From positions 5,463 through 69,462 of the forward strand of contig CAJTYK010000006.1 of assembly GCA_910584285.1 (NCBI GenBank): 64,000 nt of DNA, given 5' to 3'. The translations under genes were made by a program, and so were the position numbers. The stretch's first letter is position 1. Each line of letters starts with the position of its first letter. The notes below the pieces were generated by a model. It was not told the DNA's origin. It saw only the letters and a program-made list of their open reading frames with translations, and searched no databases. The DNA is from an uncultured Oscillospiraceae bacterium. Lineage in GTDB: Bacteria > Bacillota > Clostridia > Oscillospirales > Oscillospiraceae. Shown in pieces: positions 1-8,673 of the stretch.

Positions 1-416
1 TGCCCGGATCGGCGGCGGCCTTTTTAGGCGGCGTGGTGAGCTATCACTGCGAGGTAAAGGCAGGGCTGCTGGGGGTGTCTCAGGCCCTGCTGGACGAGAA
101 GGGGGCGGTGTGCCCCCAGGTGGCGGAGCAGATGGCTCAGGGGGCCCGGAGGGCGCTGGGCTGCGATCTGGCGGTGTCCGTCACCGGGGTGGCGGGGCCG
201 GATCCGGACGAGCGAGGTAACCCGGTGGGGCTGGTGTACACCGCCCTGGCCGCCCCGGACGGCTGCTGGGTGAAGAAGCTGAACCTGGCCTCCCCAGGAG
301 CGCGGCGGGATCGGATCCGCACCCTGGCGGCCAACCACGCCCTGGACATGGCCCGGCGATGGCTGGCGGGGCTGGAGCCCACGGGGCAGGACTGTCAGCG
401 GGGCTGGACGGATTAA
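1..416 (+). CDS. CinA C-terminal domain / nicotinamide-nucleotide amidase (5' partial)
   Basis: The reading frame is open from the first bases of the window, so the N-terminus lies outside. The visible 138 residues match the C-terminal CinA (PncC) domain: GSAAAFLGGVVSYH near the start, then SVTGVAGPDPDERGNPVG, the conserved T-G-[IV]-A-G-P loop, and GLVYTALA. The family deamidates nicotinamide mononucleotide to nicotinate mononucleotide in the pyridine-nucleotide salvage cycle and is cytosolic. In Firmicutes it often sits C-terminal to a molybdopterin-binding-like domain (CinA); whether this copy is the fused or stand-alone form cannot be seen. It is followed 24 bases later by a stalk-domain protein gene on the same strand. 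Confidence 0.85.
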   Translation, partial: PGSAAAFLGGVVSYHCEVKAGLLGVSQALLDEKGAVCPQVAEQMAQGARRALGCDLAVSVTGVAGPDPDERGNPVGLVYTALAAPDGCWVKKLNLASPGARRDRIRTLAANHALDMARRWLAGLEPTGQDCQRGWTD

Positions 417-440
417 ACGGAAGCGGGACGGAGGAAGGGC

Positions 441-1598
441 ATGAAGGCTTGGGAGAAGATCACGCTGGCGAGTCTGGCGCTGTGCGCCCTGCTGCTGGGG
501 GGCGTACTGGCGCTGAAGGCGTCCGCCGCTGGGAGCACGGTGTACCTCATGGCGGTGAACGAGAAGGTGCTGGACACCACGGTGGAGAATATGCCCGCCG
601 TCATGGGCGGCGTGCTCTACGTGCCCTATACCATGCTGTCCGTCCGGGACAGCGGCATCAACCTGGGGGTGAGCGCCCTGTACAGCACCACCCGGCGGAC
701 GCTGCTGGTGTCCAACGGGCAGATCGGCGTGGTGTTCGACACCCAGACCAACACCGCTCAGGATCTCCAGGGGAGCCCAGTAACCGCCCGGGCCATGGTG
801 CGTAACTCCATGATCTTTGTGCCCATCGACTGGCTGTGCAGCTACTTCGGCTCCATCAGCTGTTCCCGGGTGCGCACTCCCTATGGCACCTTGATCCGGG
901 TGACCAACGGGGCGTCGGTGCTGCGGGATCCGGACTTTGTGGACGCGGCAAGCGGCCAACTGGAGGAGAAGCAGAGCAATTATCTGGCCTCTATTGCGCC
1001 GCCTCCTGATACTCCCGCGCCCACCTCCCCCACCGGCCCTATCAACCCGGCCCCGTCTGGGGAGCCATCGGCGCCGCCCCTCCAGGCGGAGGTGCTGCTG
1101 GCCTTGTGCTGGGGGGAGCAGGGGGCGGAGATGACGGCCCAGTTGGAGGCCCGAGGAGAGCGGGCGCTGCTTCTCTTTTCCTGGGACAGCCTGAGGGAGC
1201 AGGATAAGGCCGTCAGGCGGGCTGTGGCAGCAGGCCACACAGTTGGTTTGCTCCTCACCGGGGAGACGGTGGAGGATTGCCTGGAGCAGGGGCTGGAGGG
1301 CCGACGCCAGCTGGCGGAGATCGCCCGGTGCCCCGTCCTGGTGGCCAGCGCCCCGGCTCTGGACGAGGAGGGACAGGAGGCCCTGGCCCAGGAGGGCTGG
1401 GCCCTGTGGATGCCGGAGCTGTCCGGAGAGCGCTTCCGCACCGCCGCGGCCCTGATTGGGGCACTGGATCCCCGGCAGCCCAACCGGGTGGAGCTGGACT
1501 GCGGCCCCGGCGGAGGGGCGTTTCTGCGAGGGCTGCTGGCCGCCCTGGACGGGGAGGACTGCCAGGTACGACAGGCCACGGCCCCGGCATTGACATGA
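441..1598 (+). CDS. Secreted stalk-domain protein with a degenerate polysaccharide-deacetylase-like C-terminus
   Basis: 385 residues. An N-terminal signal peptide is visible (K-A-W-E-K then hydrophobic residues about 6-28 ending at ALKASA). Residues about 30-165 resemble the copper amine oxidase N-terminal / stalk-domain family common in clostridial envelope proteins: VNEKVLDTTVENMPAVMGGV, LYVPYTML, MIFVPIDWL. A Pro/Ser/Ala-rich linker (about 185-215) leads to a C-terminal part, RALLLFSWDS then AVAAGHTVGLLLTGE, that has the spacing of a polysaccharide deacetylase barrel (compare the family's A-T-F-F-V-T-G and GHEIGNHT) but lacks its metal-binding Asp/His motifs. Likely an exported cell-wall-associated protein, possibly a non-catalytic glycan binder. 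ATG is preceded by GGAGGAAGGGC. The C-terminal assignment is inference. Confidence 0.65.
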   Translation: MKAWEKITLASLALCALLLGGVLALKASAAGSTVYLMAVNEKVLDTTVENMPAVMGGVLYVPYTMLSVRDSGINLGVSALYSTTRRTLLVSNGQIGVVFDTQTNTAQDLQGSPVTARAMVRNSMIFVPIDWLCSYFGSISCSRVRTPYGTLIRVTNGASVLRDPDFVDAASGQLEEKQSNYLASIAPPPDTPAPTSPTGPINPAPSGEPSAPPLQAEVLLALCWGEQGAEMTAQLEARGERALLLFSWDSLREQDKAVRRAVAAGHTVGLLLTGETVEDCLEQGLEGRRQLAEIARCPVLVASAPALDEEGQEALAQEGWALWMPELSGERFRTAAALIGALDPRQPNRVELDCGPGGGAFLRGLLAALDGEDCQVRQATAPALT

Positions 1599-1599
1599 C

Positions 1600-1636
1600 A
1601 AACCCCGCCCGCTCCCGAGGGAGCGGGCGGGGTTTT
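1600..1636. terminator. Bidirectional intrinsic terminator
   Basis: A long GC-rich hairpin, arms ACCCCGCCCGCTC / GAGCGGGCGGGGT, is flanked by AAAA on the left and TTTT on the right. It sits between the convergent stalk-domain gene and the GHKL kinase gene and can serve both. Confidence 0.85.
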
Positions 1637-1660
1637 GCGCGGAACGCCGGCGACGCAGGG

Positions 1661-2935
1661 TCACAGGGCGATCTGTACCTTGAACCACCCGTCCTCCGCT
1701 TGGAACTGACACACCGCCCCATTCTTTTCCGCGAAGGCCACGATGGAGCGCACCCCGACGCCGTGCCCAGGCCGATCCGACAGGGGCAGGCCGTCCGGCC
1801 CGAACCGCAGCTCACCCGCGTAGGGATTGGCGATTTCCAGCATCAGCGCAGGCTTGGCAATACAGGTGCAGAGGATCCGTCTTTCCTCCCGGGGCAGCTC
1901 CTCACAGGCCCGGATGGCGTTTTCCAGGGCGTTGCCCAACACGGTGGACAGTTCCGTAGCGTCCACCGGCAGGGGATCGGGCACCGCCAGCCGGGGCTCC
2001 ACCTGGATGCCCCGCTCCCGGGCCCGCTCAAAAAAGCTGGCCAGCACCGCGTCTAGAATCACGTTTTTGCAGAAGGGGGGACGGCTGGTGCCGTCCAGCG
2101 CGTCCTGGGACGCGCCGATGTACTCCAGCGCCGCCGTCTGCTCCCCCTCCCGCACCAGCGCCGCCAGCGATTGGAGCCGGTGGCGCATATCGTGGCGCTC
2201 GATCCGCATGGACTCCTCCGCCTGGCGCATATCCTCCACCCGACGGCTCATCATGGCCGCCTGGGCCTCCAGCACCTGCTGCCGCTCCTGGGCCTCCAGC
2301 ACGCGGAGCTGCTCAAACAGCACCTGGAAGATGGTGGCGTAGGCCAGAGCGATGAGCACCAGCACCATGGCCGCCAGGGGCATATCCTGGGGCCGCTCAA
2401 AGATTGCGGTGGGGAATACGCTGATCAGCACCAGGATCAGGTAACAGCTCCCGGTCATCAGGGCGAACAGCAGCCAGCCCTTACGCACCAGATGGCTGAT
2501 CCGCAGGAAGGGCTGGCGCAGCCACCGCCACACCGCGTACTCCAGCAGGGGGAAGGCCGCCAGCCGCAGGGCGAAGGTCACCACGCCGTTTCCCTTCACC
2601 CAGTAGTCAACGAGGGCGCTGGCCAGCTCGATCCACATACACACCGTGTCGGACAGGCAGAAGATGAACAAGAAGTGGGCGTCTCGCCGCCGGGACAGCA
2701 GAAAAAAGAAGATGAGGGTGGGCACCGTCCCGATGAGCACCCCCCACTGTCCCATGACCGCCACCCCCTGGGTAAACAGAATGGCCAGACAGCCGCTGCT
2801 GATCACCAGGAAAAAGCTGATCGCGGTGATGGCAAACACCCGCCTGGAGCAGCGGTATTCATAGAACAGGAACAAAAAGATATACATATGCACCATGCAG
2901 TAGATGATGGAGATCTGAACCAGCAAGCCGGGCAC
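1661..2935 (-). CDS. GHKL-domain sensor histidine kinase (AgrC/VirS-like)
   Basis: Up to 424 residues. About six or seven hydrophobic segments fill the first 220 residues, followed by a coiled-coil-like linker rich in Gln/Glu (about 215-255), the phosphoacceptor region RIERHDMRHRL, the N box LGNALENAIRACE and the G box GHGVGVRSI. This is the layout of peptide-sensing kinases that pair with LytTR response regulators. No LytTR regulator is present beside it, so the partner is elsewhere. The GTG at 2935 lies too close to the GGAAAGGA box; a TTG at 2926 has better spacing (10 bases) and may be the true start. Function as a membrane sensor is well supported; the ligand is unknown. Confidence 0.85.
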   Translation of the reverse strand: MPGLLVQISIIYCMVHMYIFLFLFYEYRCSRRVFAITAISFFLVISSGCLAILFTQGVAVMGQWGVLIGTVPTLIFFFLLSRRRDAHFLFIFCLSDTVCMWIELASALVDYWVKGNGVVTFALRLAAFPLLEYAVWRWLRQPFLRISHLVRKGWLLFALMTGSCYLILVLISVFPTAIFERPQDMPLAAMVLVLIALAYATIFQVLFEQLRVLEAQERQQVLEAQAAMMSRRVEDMRQAEESMRIERHDMRHRLQSLAALVREGEQTAALEYIGASQDALDGTSRPPFCKNVILDAVLASFFERARERGIQVEPRLAVPDPLPVDATELSTVLGNALENAIRACEELPREERRILCTCIAKPALMLEIANPYAGELRFGPDGLPLSDRPGHGVGVRSIVAFAEKNGAVCQFQAEDGWFKVQIAL

Positions 2936-3060
2936 TTCCTTTCCAGCGGTGAGACAATAATTATTTTCGGCATTTCCCCCGGAACAAAATCGGCGGAATT
3001 TCCCTGACAGGGTTCAGCACTGTGTATGTAAGAATTTGCCAAAGCATGAATTCACAAGGC

Positions 3061-3088
3061 TTCCACAACTTCCACAGAAACTTCCACA
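3061..3088 (+). repeat. Triple TTCCACA direct repeat
   Basis: TTCCACA occurs at 3061-3067, 3070-3076 and 3082-3088, followed by an inverted TGTGGA at 3094-3099; a further TTTCCACA lies at 3167-3174. The cluster occupies the 290-base gap between the GHKL kinase gene and the transketolase genes. It resembles incomplete DnaA boxes (TTATCCACA) but no copy is a full match. Nothing else is recognised in this gap apart from the terminator at 3177-3221. Confidence 0.5.
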
Positions 3089-3176
3089 ACCTTTGTGGAT
3101 CAGAGATCCCACCCTTTTTCCCCGGACGGCGTTTACATAAGTTTTTTGCCCCGGAGGTTCCCGGTGTTTCCACAAC

Positions 3177-3221
3177 AAAAACGCGCCCCGGCATTCTGAC
3201 CAAGCCAGGGTGCGTTTTTTG
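3177..3221 (-). terminator. Terminator of the galM-transketolase operon
   Basis: Arms AAAAACGC and GCGTTTTT enclose an imperfect GC stem (GCCCCGGC / GCCAGGGTGC). It lies directly after the stop codon of the transketolase C-terminal subunit gene and reads as hairpin plus T-run on the minus strand. Confidence 0.7.
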
Positions 3222-3228
3222 TCGTTGT

Positions 3229-4173
3229 TCAGCCCCGGACAAATTCCAGGGCGGACTGCGCGATGCAGGGCCCGCACAGTCCGAACTGCCTCAGCAGCTC
3301 CGCCGCCGGACCGGAGTGGCCGAACACGTCGGGGGTGCCGATGCGCCGCACAGGGGTGGGCCGTTTCTCGCTGAGCAGGGAGCACACCGCCTCCCCCAGC
3401 CCGCCGATGACGGAGTGCTCCTCGCAGGTGAGAACTCTGCCGCACTCCTCCGCCGCCTTGAGCACCAGGGCCTCGTCCAGCGGCTTCACCGTGGCCATGT
3501 TGATGATCCGGGCACTGATCCCCTGGGCAGCCAGCAGCTCGCCGGCCTCTATCGCCTCGGCCACCAGCAGGCCGTTGGCGAGGATGGCGATGTCCGTGCC
3601 CTCCCGCATGACCTCGCCCTTGCCGATCTCAAAGTGGAAGGTGGCCTCATCGTGGAACACGGGCACCGGGGAGCGGCCGAAGCGCATGTACACTGGCCCC
3701 TGGTGCTCATAGGCGGCCTTGACCATGGCCCGGGCCTCCACCTCGTCGGCGGGGGACATGACCACCATGTCGGGGATGGAGCGCATGAGGGCGTAGTCCT
3801 CCAGGCACTGGTGGGAGGCGCCGTCCTCCCCCACAGAGATGCCGCCGTGGGAGGCGCCGATCTTCACGTTGAGCTGGGTGTAGCCGATGGAGTTGCGCAC
3901 CTGCTCATAGGCCCGCCCCGCCGCAAACATGGCGAAGGAGGAGGCGAAGGCCACCATGCCCATAGCGGCGGCCCCGGCGGCAACGGCCATCATGTTCCCC
4001 TCGGCGATGCCGCAGTTGAAGTGCCGGTCAGGGAAGGCCTTGCCGAAGGTGGCGGTCTGGGTGGAGCCGGCCAGATCCGCGTCAAATACCACAATGTTGT
4101 CGTGCAGCGCCCCCAGCTCCTTCAGCGCCGCGCCGTAGCCCATCCGGGTGGCAATCTTTTTCACGTCTGCCAT
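3229..4173 (-). CDS. Transketolase, C-terminal (pyrimidine-binding) subunit
   Basis: 314 residues, the usual length of the separate C-terminal half of split transketolases. Visible features are VVFDADLAGSTQT, RHFNCGIAEGNMMAVAAG (the Glu that activates thiamine diphosphate lies in GIAEGNM), the phenylalanine/tyrosine-lined pocket SSFAMFAAGRAYEQVR, and SHGGISVGEDGASHQ. Together with the N-terminal subunit it transfers two-carbon ketol units in the non-oxidative pentose phosphate pathway. It follows the N-subunit gene by a single base, so they are translationally linked and should form a heterotetramer. Split transketolases are common in Clostridia and archaea. Confidence 0.93.
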   Translation of the reverse strand: MADVKKIATRMGYGAALKELGALHDNIVVFDADLAGSTQTATFGKAFPDRHFNCGIAEGNMMAVAAGAAAMGMVAFASSFAMFAAGRAYEQVRNSIGYTQLNVKIGASHGGISVGEDGASHQCLEDYALMRSIPDMVVMSPADEVEARAMVKAAYEHQGPVYMRFGRSPVPVFHDEATFHFEIGKGEVMREGTDIAILANGLLVAEAIEAGELLAAQGISARIINMATVKPLDEALVLKAAEECGRVLTCEEHSVIGGLGEAVCSLLSEKRPTPVRRIGTPDVFGHSGPAAELLRQFGLCGPCIAQSALEFVRG

Positions 4174-4174
4174 G

Positions 4175-5020
4175 TCAGTTCGCCTCCAATTCTGCCAGCT
4201 TGGCCTTCAGCTCCGCCATAGCGATTTCGTACTGCTCCTGGTTGGGGGCCTTGCCGTGCCAGCCCACCTGATCCTCCATAAAGCTGACCCCCTTGCCCTT
4301 GATGGTTTTCATCAGGATGGCAAAGGGCTTTCCCTTTACAGCTTTTGCCTGGGCGAAGGCCCTCTCCAGGGCGTCGAAGTCGTGGCCGTCAATCTCCACC
4401 GTCTCAAAGCCGAAGGCGGCCAGCTTGTCCAGGATGGGGTAAGAGCTCATCACCTGTTCCACCGGGCCGTCGATCTGGAGGCCATTGTTGTCGATGATCA
4501 CCCGCAGGTTGTCCAGCTTGTAGTGGTGAGCGAACATGAACGCCTCCCACACCTGGCCCTCCTCGATCTCGCCGTCGCCCAGCAGGGTGTACACCCGGCA
4601 GGGGTTGTTCTGGAGCTTGGCCGCCAGGGCCATGCCGCAGGCGGCGGACACCCCCTGGCCCAGGGAGCCGGTGGACATATCCACCCCGGGGGTGGAGCGC
4701 ATATTGGGGTGGCCCTGAAGGTGAGAGCCGATGTGCCGCAGGGTTTTCAGATCTTCCCAGGGGAAGAAGCCCCGCAGGGCCAGGGCGGCATACAGCCCCG
4801 GGGCGCAGTGGCCCTTGGACAGCACGAAGCGATCCCGGTCGGGCTTGTCCGGCTGGGCGGGGTCGATGTTCAACTCCTGGAAGTACAGGTAGGTGAACAG
4901 GTCGGCGGAGGACAAGCTTCCGCCGGGGTGGCCGGATTTGGCGGCGTAGGTGCCTTCAATGATGCCCATACGCACCTTGCAGGCGTTGATCTCCAGCGTC
5001 CTTTTCTCGTTGGCGGTCAT
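4175..5020 (-). CDS. Transketolase, N-terminal (thiamine diphosphate-binding) subunit
   Basis: 281 residues from the ATG at 5020, chosen because AAAGAAGGAA precedes it and because an upstream start at 5047 would run into galM. The sequence shows SGHPGGSLSSADLFTYLY, SKGHCAPGLYAAL, STGSLGQGVSAA and the thiamine-diphosphate motif LLGDGEIEEGQVWE ending in IIDNNGLQ. It binds the cofactor pyrophosphate and Mg2+; the C-terminal subunit gene follows after one base. Upstream on the same strand is galM, so sugar isomer handling and the pentose phosphate pathway are probably transcribed together. Confidence 0.93.
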   Translation of the reverse strand: MTANEKRTLEINACKVRMGIIEGTYAAKSGHPGGSLSSADLFTYLYFQELNIDPAQPDKPDRDRFVLSKGHCAPGLYAALALRGFFPWEDLKTLRHIGSHLQGHPNMRSTPGVDMSTGSLGQGVSAACGMALAAKLQNNPCRVYTLLGDGEIEEGQVWEAFMFAHHYKLDNLRVIIDNNGLQIDGPVEQVMSSYPILDKLAAFGFETVEIDGHDFDALERAFAQAKAVKGKPFAILMKTIKGKGVSFMEDQVGWHGKAPNQEQYEIAMAELKAKLAELEAN

Positions 5021-5036
5021 GATATTCCTTCTTTCT

Positions 5037-6095
5037 TTACAGCTCATCGGCGCAGTCGGATATGCTAAAGACGTAGCTGGTTTTGCTGAAAAACTGCTCC
5101 CCGGCCCGCAGGATGCAGGAGGGGAAGCCGGGTTTGTTGGGCGTGTCGGGGAAGAACTGGGTCTCCAGGCAGAAGCCGTGGCGGTTTCCGTACACCGCGC
5201 CGCCCTTGCCCGCGGGGCAGCCCTGGATGAAGTTCCCCGTGTAGAACTGTACCCCGGGCAGGTCGGTGCTCACGTCCATGGCGATGCCCGTGTCCGGCGA
5301 CCAGGCCCGGGCAAATTTCTCTGTGGAGCGACTGTCTGCCAGCACCCAGTTGTGATCATAGCCGGCCGCCAGGGCGAGCTGCTCGAAGGGAGCGCCGATG
5401 TGGGCCCCGATGGGCTGAGCCTCCCGCAGATCCATGGGGGTGCCGCCCACCGGGGCAATCTCCCCGGTGGGGATGGAGCCGGGCACGGTGGGGGTGTAGT
5501 GGGAGGCAAACAGCTTGATATATTGGCCCTCCACGCTACCGCTGTTGTGTCCGGACAGGTTGAAATAGGTGTGGTTGGTGGGGTTGAACACGGTGTCCCG
5601 GTCGCACACGGCCCGGTACTGGATGGACAACGCCCCGCCCTTTAGGGTATAGGTCACCTGGATGGACAGCGTGCCGGGGTAGCCCTCCTCCCCGTCGGGG
5701 CTGACCAGGGAGAGGGTGACAGAGTTGTCCGTCAGCGCCTCCACGGTCCACACCCGTTTGTCGAAGCCCACCTGTCCCCCATGGAGGGAGTTAGGTCCGT
5801 CGTTGGCGTACAGCGGATACTCCACCCCGTTCAGCGTGAACCTGGCCCCGCCGATCCGGTTGGCATACCGCCCCACCAGCGCGCCCATATACTTGTCCTG
5901 GGCCCGGTAGTCCTCCAGGGTGTCAAAGCCCAACGCCACGTCCACCGGACTGCCGTCCCGGTCGGGCACAGTCAGGGAGCGCACCGCCCCCCCGTAGGTG
6001 ATGAGCTGGCACACCATAGACCCGCTGCGCAGGGCGATCTGCTCCACCTGGGTTCCGTCGGGCATACGGCCAAAGGCCGTCCTGTTTTCCTCCAT
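5037..6095 (-). CDS. galM: Aldose 1-epimerase (mutarotase)
   Basis: 352 residues, normal family length. Motifs of the galactose mutarotase beta-sandwich are visible: ALGFDTLEDY, GRYANRIGGARF, the catalytic-histidine loop NGPNSLHGG (seen as NDGPNSLHGGQVGFDKRVW), NPTNHTYFNLSG with the second histidine, and YDHNWVL. A late Glu in GFCLETQFFPDTPN fits the catalytic base. The enzyme interconverts alpha and beta anomers of aldoses in the cytosol. It is the first gene of the galM-transketolase set; 16 bases separate its stop from the next start. Confidence 0.92.
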   Translation of the reverse strand: MEENRTAFGRMPDGTQVEQIALRSGSMVCQLITYGGAVRSLTVPDRDGSPVDVALGFDTLEDYRAQDKYMGALVGRYANRIGGARFTLNGVEYPLYANDGPNSLHGGQVGFDKRVWTVEALTDNSVTLSLVSPDGEEGYPGTLSIQVTYTLKGGALSIQYRAVCDRDTVFNPTNHTYFNLSGHNSGSVEGQYIKLFASHYTPTVPGSIPTGEIAPVGGTPMDLREAQPIGAHIGAPFEQLALAAGYDHNWVLADSRSTEKFARAWSPDTGIAMDVSTDLPGVQFYTGNFIQGCPAGKGGAVYGNRHGFCLETQFFPDTPNKPGFPSCILRAGEQFFSKTSYVFSISDCADEL

Positions 6096-6339
6096 AGCTC
6101 CTCCGCTCCGCCGGAATTCCGGCCCGTTTGATGTCCGCCCCCGCCGGTTGCGGGAGCGGCGCGCCGGCGCTGTGCTTTGCTGCTCCGGCCAAGGGCCGGG
6201 GCAAAAGGGCCGGACGCAGATAATTAGGAACTGCTAATGGTTAGTATATCATAGTAACCCGTCGAAAACAACTGTAAACCGCTTTTTTTCGTCCATTTTG
6301 TCGAATTGTCACGTCTGCCCGGAAATTTCCTTTTTCCCG

Positions 6340-6368
6340 TTGGCATCCGGGCGTTTTTTTGATATAAT
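6340..6368 (+). promoter_or_regulatory. Sigma-A promoter of the DUF1538 operon
   Basis: TTGGCA at 6340-6345, 17-base spacer, TATAAT at 6363-6368. Transcription should start near 6375, which rules out translation starts upstream of that point. The rest of 6096-6339 (upstream of galM, which reads the other way) shows no gene; it has a GC-rich stretch followed by an AT-rich one. Confidence 0.85.
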
Positions 6369-6423
6369 GCAAAATATGATACTCATGCGGGGGTTTGCCC
6401 CTGTGGAAAGGAAGGTGGGGCAT

Positions 6424-7956
6424 TTGCGCGGTTCCCTCCCGAAATTGAAGGAAAAGCTGCTGGAGGCGCTGAAGGCGGTGCTGCCCATTGTGGGCATCGT
6501 GCTGGCCCTGTGCTTCAGCGCGGCCCCCATCTCCCCCAGCATCCTGCTGTGCTTCCTGCTGGGGGCGGCTATGATCCTGGCGGGCATGATGTTCTTCACC
6601 CTGGGGGCGGAGGCCAGCATGACCCCCATGGGGGAGCGGGTGGGCACTGCCGTCACCCGCAGCCGGAAGCTGCCGGTGATCGTCCTCATGGGCTTTCTGC
6701 TGGGCTTTTTGATCACCATCTCCGAGCCCGACCTCCAGGTGCTGGCGGGCCAGGTGCCCGCGGTGCCCAACCTGACCCTGATCCTGTCGGTGGCGGCGGG
6801 AGTGGGGGTGTTCCTGGTGGTGGCCTTGCTGCGTATGCTGTTCGGGGTTGCCCTGCCCCCCATGCTGGTATTTTTCTACGCGGTGGTGTTTGCCCTGGCC
6901 TTCTTCGTGCCCCGGGACTTTTTGGCGGTGGCCTTTGACTCCGGCGGCGTCACCACCGGACCCATGACCGTCCCCTTCATCATGGCCCTGGGCGTGGGCA
7001 TCTCCGCCATCCGAAACGACCGCCACGCCGCGGACGACAGCTTCGGCCTGGTGGCTCTGTGCTCCATCGGGCCCATTTTAGCGGTGCTGATCCTGGGCAT
7101 GATCTTCCGCCCGGAGGAGGGGGCCTATAGCGCTCCCCTCCTCCCCGAGATCTCCGACTCCGTGGAGCTGTGGGCCCTGTTCCGGGACGGCCTGCCCACC
7201 TACATGAAGGAGATCGCCCTGTCCCTGCTGCCCATCACTGCCCTGTTCGGGGTGTTCCAGCTGATCTCTTTGAAGCTGTCCCTGCGGACGCTGAAGAAGA
7301 TCGGGGTGGGGCTGGTCTATACCTACATCGGCCTGGTGCTGTTCCTCACCGGGGCCAACGTGGGCTTTATGCCTGCGGGCAACTACCTGGGCCAGGTGAT
7401 GGCCTCCCTGGAGTGGCGCTGGGCCATCGTCCCCGTGGGCATGATCATCGGCTACTTCATCGTCAAGGCGGAGCCCGCCGTCTACGTCCTCAACCGGCAG
7501 GTGGAGGAGATCACTGACGGCGCCATCTCCTCCTCCGCCATGGGGGCCAGCTTGTCCCTGGGGGTGGCGGTGTCCATCGGGCTGGCCATGGCCCGGGTGC
7601 TGACGGGCATTTCCATCCTCTGGTTCCTCATCCCGGGGTACGCCATCGCGATCATTCTGTCCTTCTTTGTGCCCAAAATCTTTACTGCCATCGCCTTCGA
7701 CTCCGGCGGCGTGGCCTCCGGGCCCATGACTGCCACCTTTTTGCTCCCCTTCGCCCAGGGGGCGTGCGCGGCGGTGGGGGGCAATATCGTCACCGACGCC
7801 TTCGGGGTGGTGGCCATGGTGGCCATGACGCCCCTGATCGCCATCCAGATTTTAGGCATGGTCTATCAGGCCCGGCAGAAGGCCGGGGCCAAGGCCCAGC
7901 CCGTCCCGGCGCTGTCCTTCGAGGCGCTGGACGACGACGCCATCATTGAACTGTAA
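6424..7956 (+). CDS. DUF1538 membrane protein, probable cation antiporter, with internal duplication
   Basis: 510 residues from TTG 6424, chosen because GGAAGGTGGGG lies just upstream and the sigma-A promoter places the mRNA start near 6375. The protein is almost entirely hydrophobic with about 12-14 membrane segments. It contains two related halves: FDSGGVTTGPMT near residue 171 and FDSGGVASGPMT near residue 425, each followed by an FG[LV]VA segment. DUF1538 proteins have been linked to Na+(Li+)/H+ exchange in a halophile; the substrate here is unknown. The next gene, 12 bases downstream, encodes a PII-like protein, a recurrent partner that probably regulates transport. Confidence 0.8.
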   Translation: MRGSLPKLKEKLLEALKAVLPIVGIVLALCFSAAPISPSILLCFLLGAAMILAGMMFFTLGAEASMTPMGERVGTAVTRSRKLPVIVLMGFLLGFLITISEPDLQVLAGQVPAVPNLTLILSVAAGVGVFLVVALLRMLFGVALPPMLVFFYAVVFALAFFVPRDFLAVAFDSGGVTTGPMTVPFIMALGVGISAIRNDRHAADDSFGLVALCSIGPILAVLILGMIFRPEEGAYSAPLLPEISDSVELWALFRDGLPTYMKEIALSLLPITALFGVFQLISLKLSLRTLKKIGVGLVYTYIGLVLFLTGANVGFMPAGNYLGQVMASLEWRWAIVPVGMIIGYFIVKAEPAVYVLNRQVEEITDGAISSSAMGASLSLGVAVSIGLAMARVLTGISILWFLIPGYAIAIILSFFVPKIFTAIAFDSGGVASGPMTATFLLPFAQGACAAVGGNIVTDAFGVVAMVAMTPLIAIQILGMVYQARQKAGAKAQPVPALSFEALDDDAIIEL

Positions 7957-7968
7957 GGGGGAAGCGGC

Positions 7969-8670
7969 ATGAACGAGCTATACCTCATGGCGGCCATCAC
8001 CGAGCGGGCCCGGGCCCGGCAGTTCGTGGAGCTGTTCCAGCGGCACAACATCGCCGTCACCCTCAGCGCCCTGGGAGCGGGGACGGCGCGCAGCGAGCTG
8101 CTGGATTACTTCGGCCTGGAAAAGACGGAGAAGGTGGTCACCTTTTCCGTGGTCACCCGCTCTACCTGGCGAGCGGTGAAGCAGGCCATGCAGCGGGAGC
8201 TGAGCATCGACGTGCCCGGTACGGGCATCGCCTTCATCATCCCTCTGAGCAGCATTGGGGGAAAGAAGCCCCTGGCCTTCCTCACCGACGGCCAGGATTT
8301 TGAAGCGGGGGAGGAATCTGCCTTGAAGGACACCAAATACGAGCTGCTGGTGGTCATCGCCAACCAGGGGTACACGGAGCTGATCATGGACGCCGCCCGG
8401 GAGGAGCAGGCGGGGGGCGGCACCGTCCTCCACGCCAAGGGCACCGGCATGGAGAAGGCGGAGAAGTTTCTGGGCTTCTCCCTGGTGAACGAGAAAGAGA
8501 TGGTGTTCATCGTGGTAAAGACCGCCACCAAGAACCGGATCATGCGCTCCATCATGGACAAGGCGGGGCTGAATAGCAAGGCCCAGTCCATCGTGTTCTC
8601 CCTGCCCGTCACCGGCACCGCCGGGATGCGGCTGCTGGAGCTGGCGGGGGACGAGACGGACGAGGATTGA
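7969..8670 (+). CDS. Tandem PII-like regulator partnered with DUF1538
   Basis: 233 residues with two PII-like halves. Residues about 1-105 begin NELYLMAAITERARARQFVE and residues about 120-225 begin YELLVVIANQGYTELIMDAA, the beta-alpha-beta pattern of nitrogen-regulatory PII proteins, and the second half contains a G-rich loop (AGGGTVLHAKGTG) where PII proteins carry the T-loop. PII proteins bind ATP/ADP or other nucleotides and regulate transporters by docking on their cytoplasmic face. Its position directly after the DUF1538 transporter gene supports control of that transporter. A fused double PII domain would give a pseudo-trimeric arrangement different from classical PII trimers. Confidence 0.8.
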   Translation: MNELYLMAAITERARARQFVELFQRHNIAVTLSALGAGTARSELLDYFGLEKTEKVVTFSVVTRSTWRAVKQAMQRELSIDVPGTGIAFIIPLSSIGGKKPLAFLTDGQDFEAGEESALKDTKYELLVVIANQGYTELIMDAAREEQAGGGTVLHAKGTGMEKAEKFLGFSLVNEKEMVFIVVKTATKNRIMRSIMDKAGLNSKAQSIVFSLPVTGTAGMRLLELAGDETDED

Positions 8671-8673
8671 ACC

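Noticed and set aside
3061..3099. Replication origin with DnaA boxes
   Set aside because: None of the TTCCACA copies is a full TTATCCACA box and no dnaA or dnaN gene is nearby.
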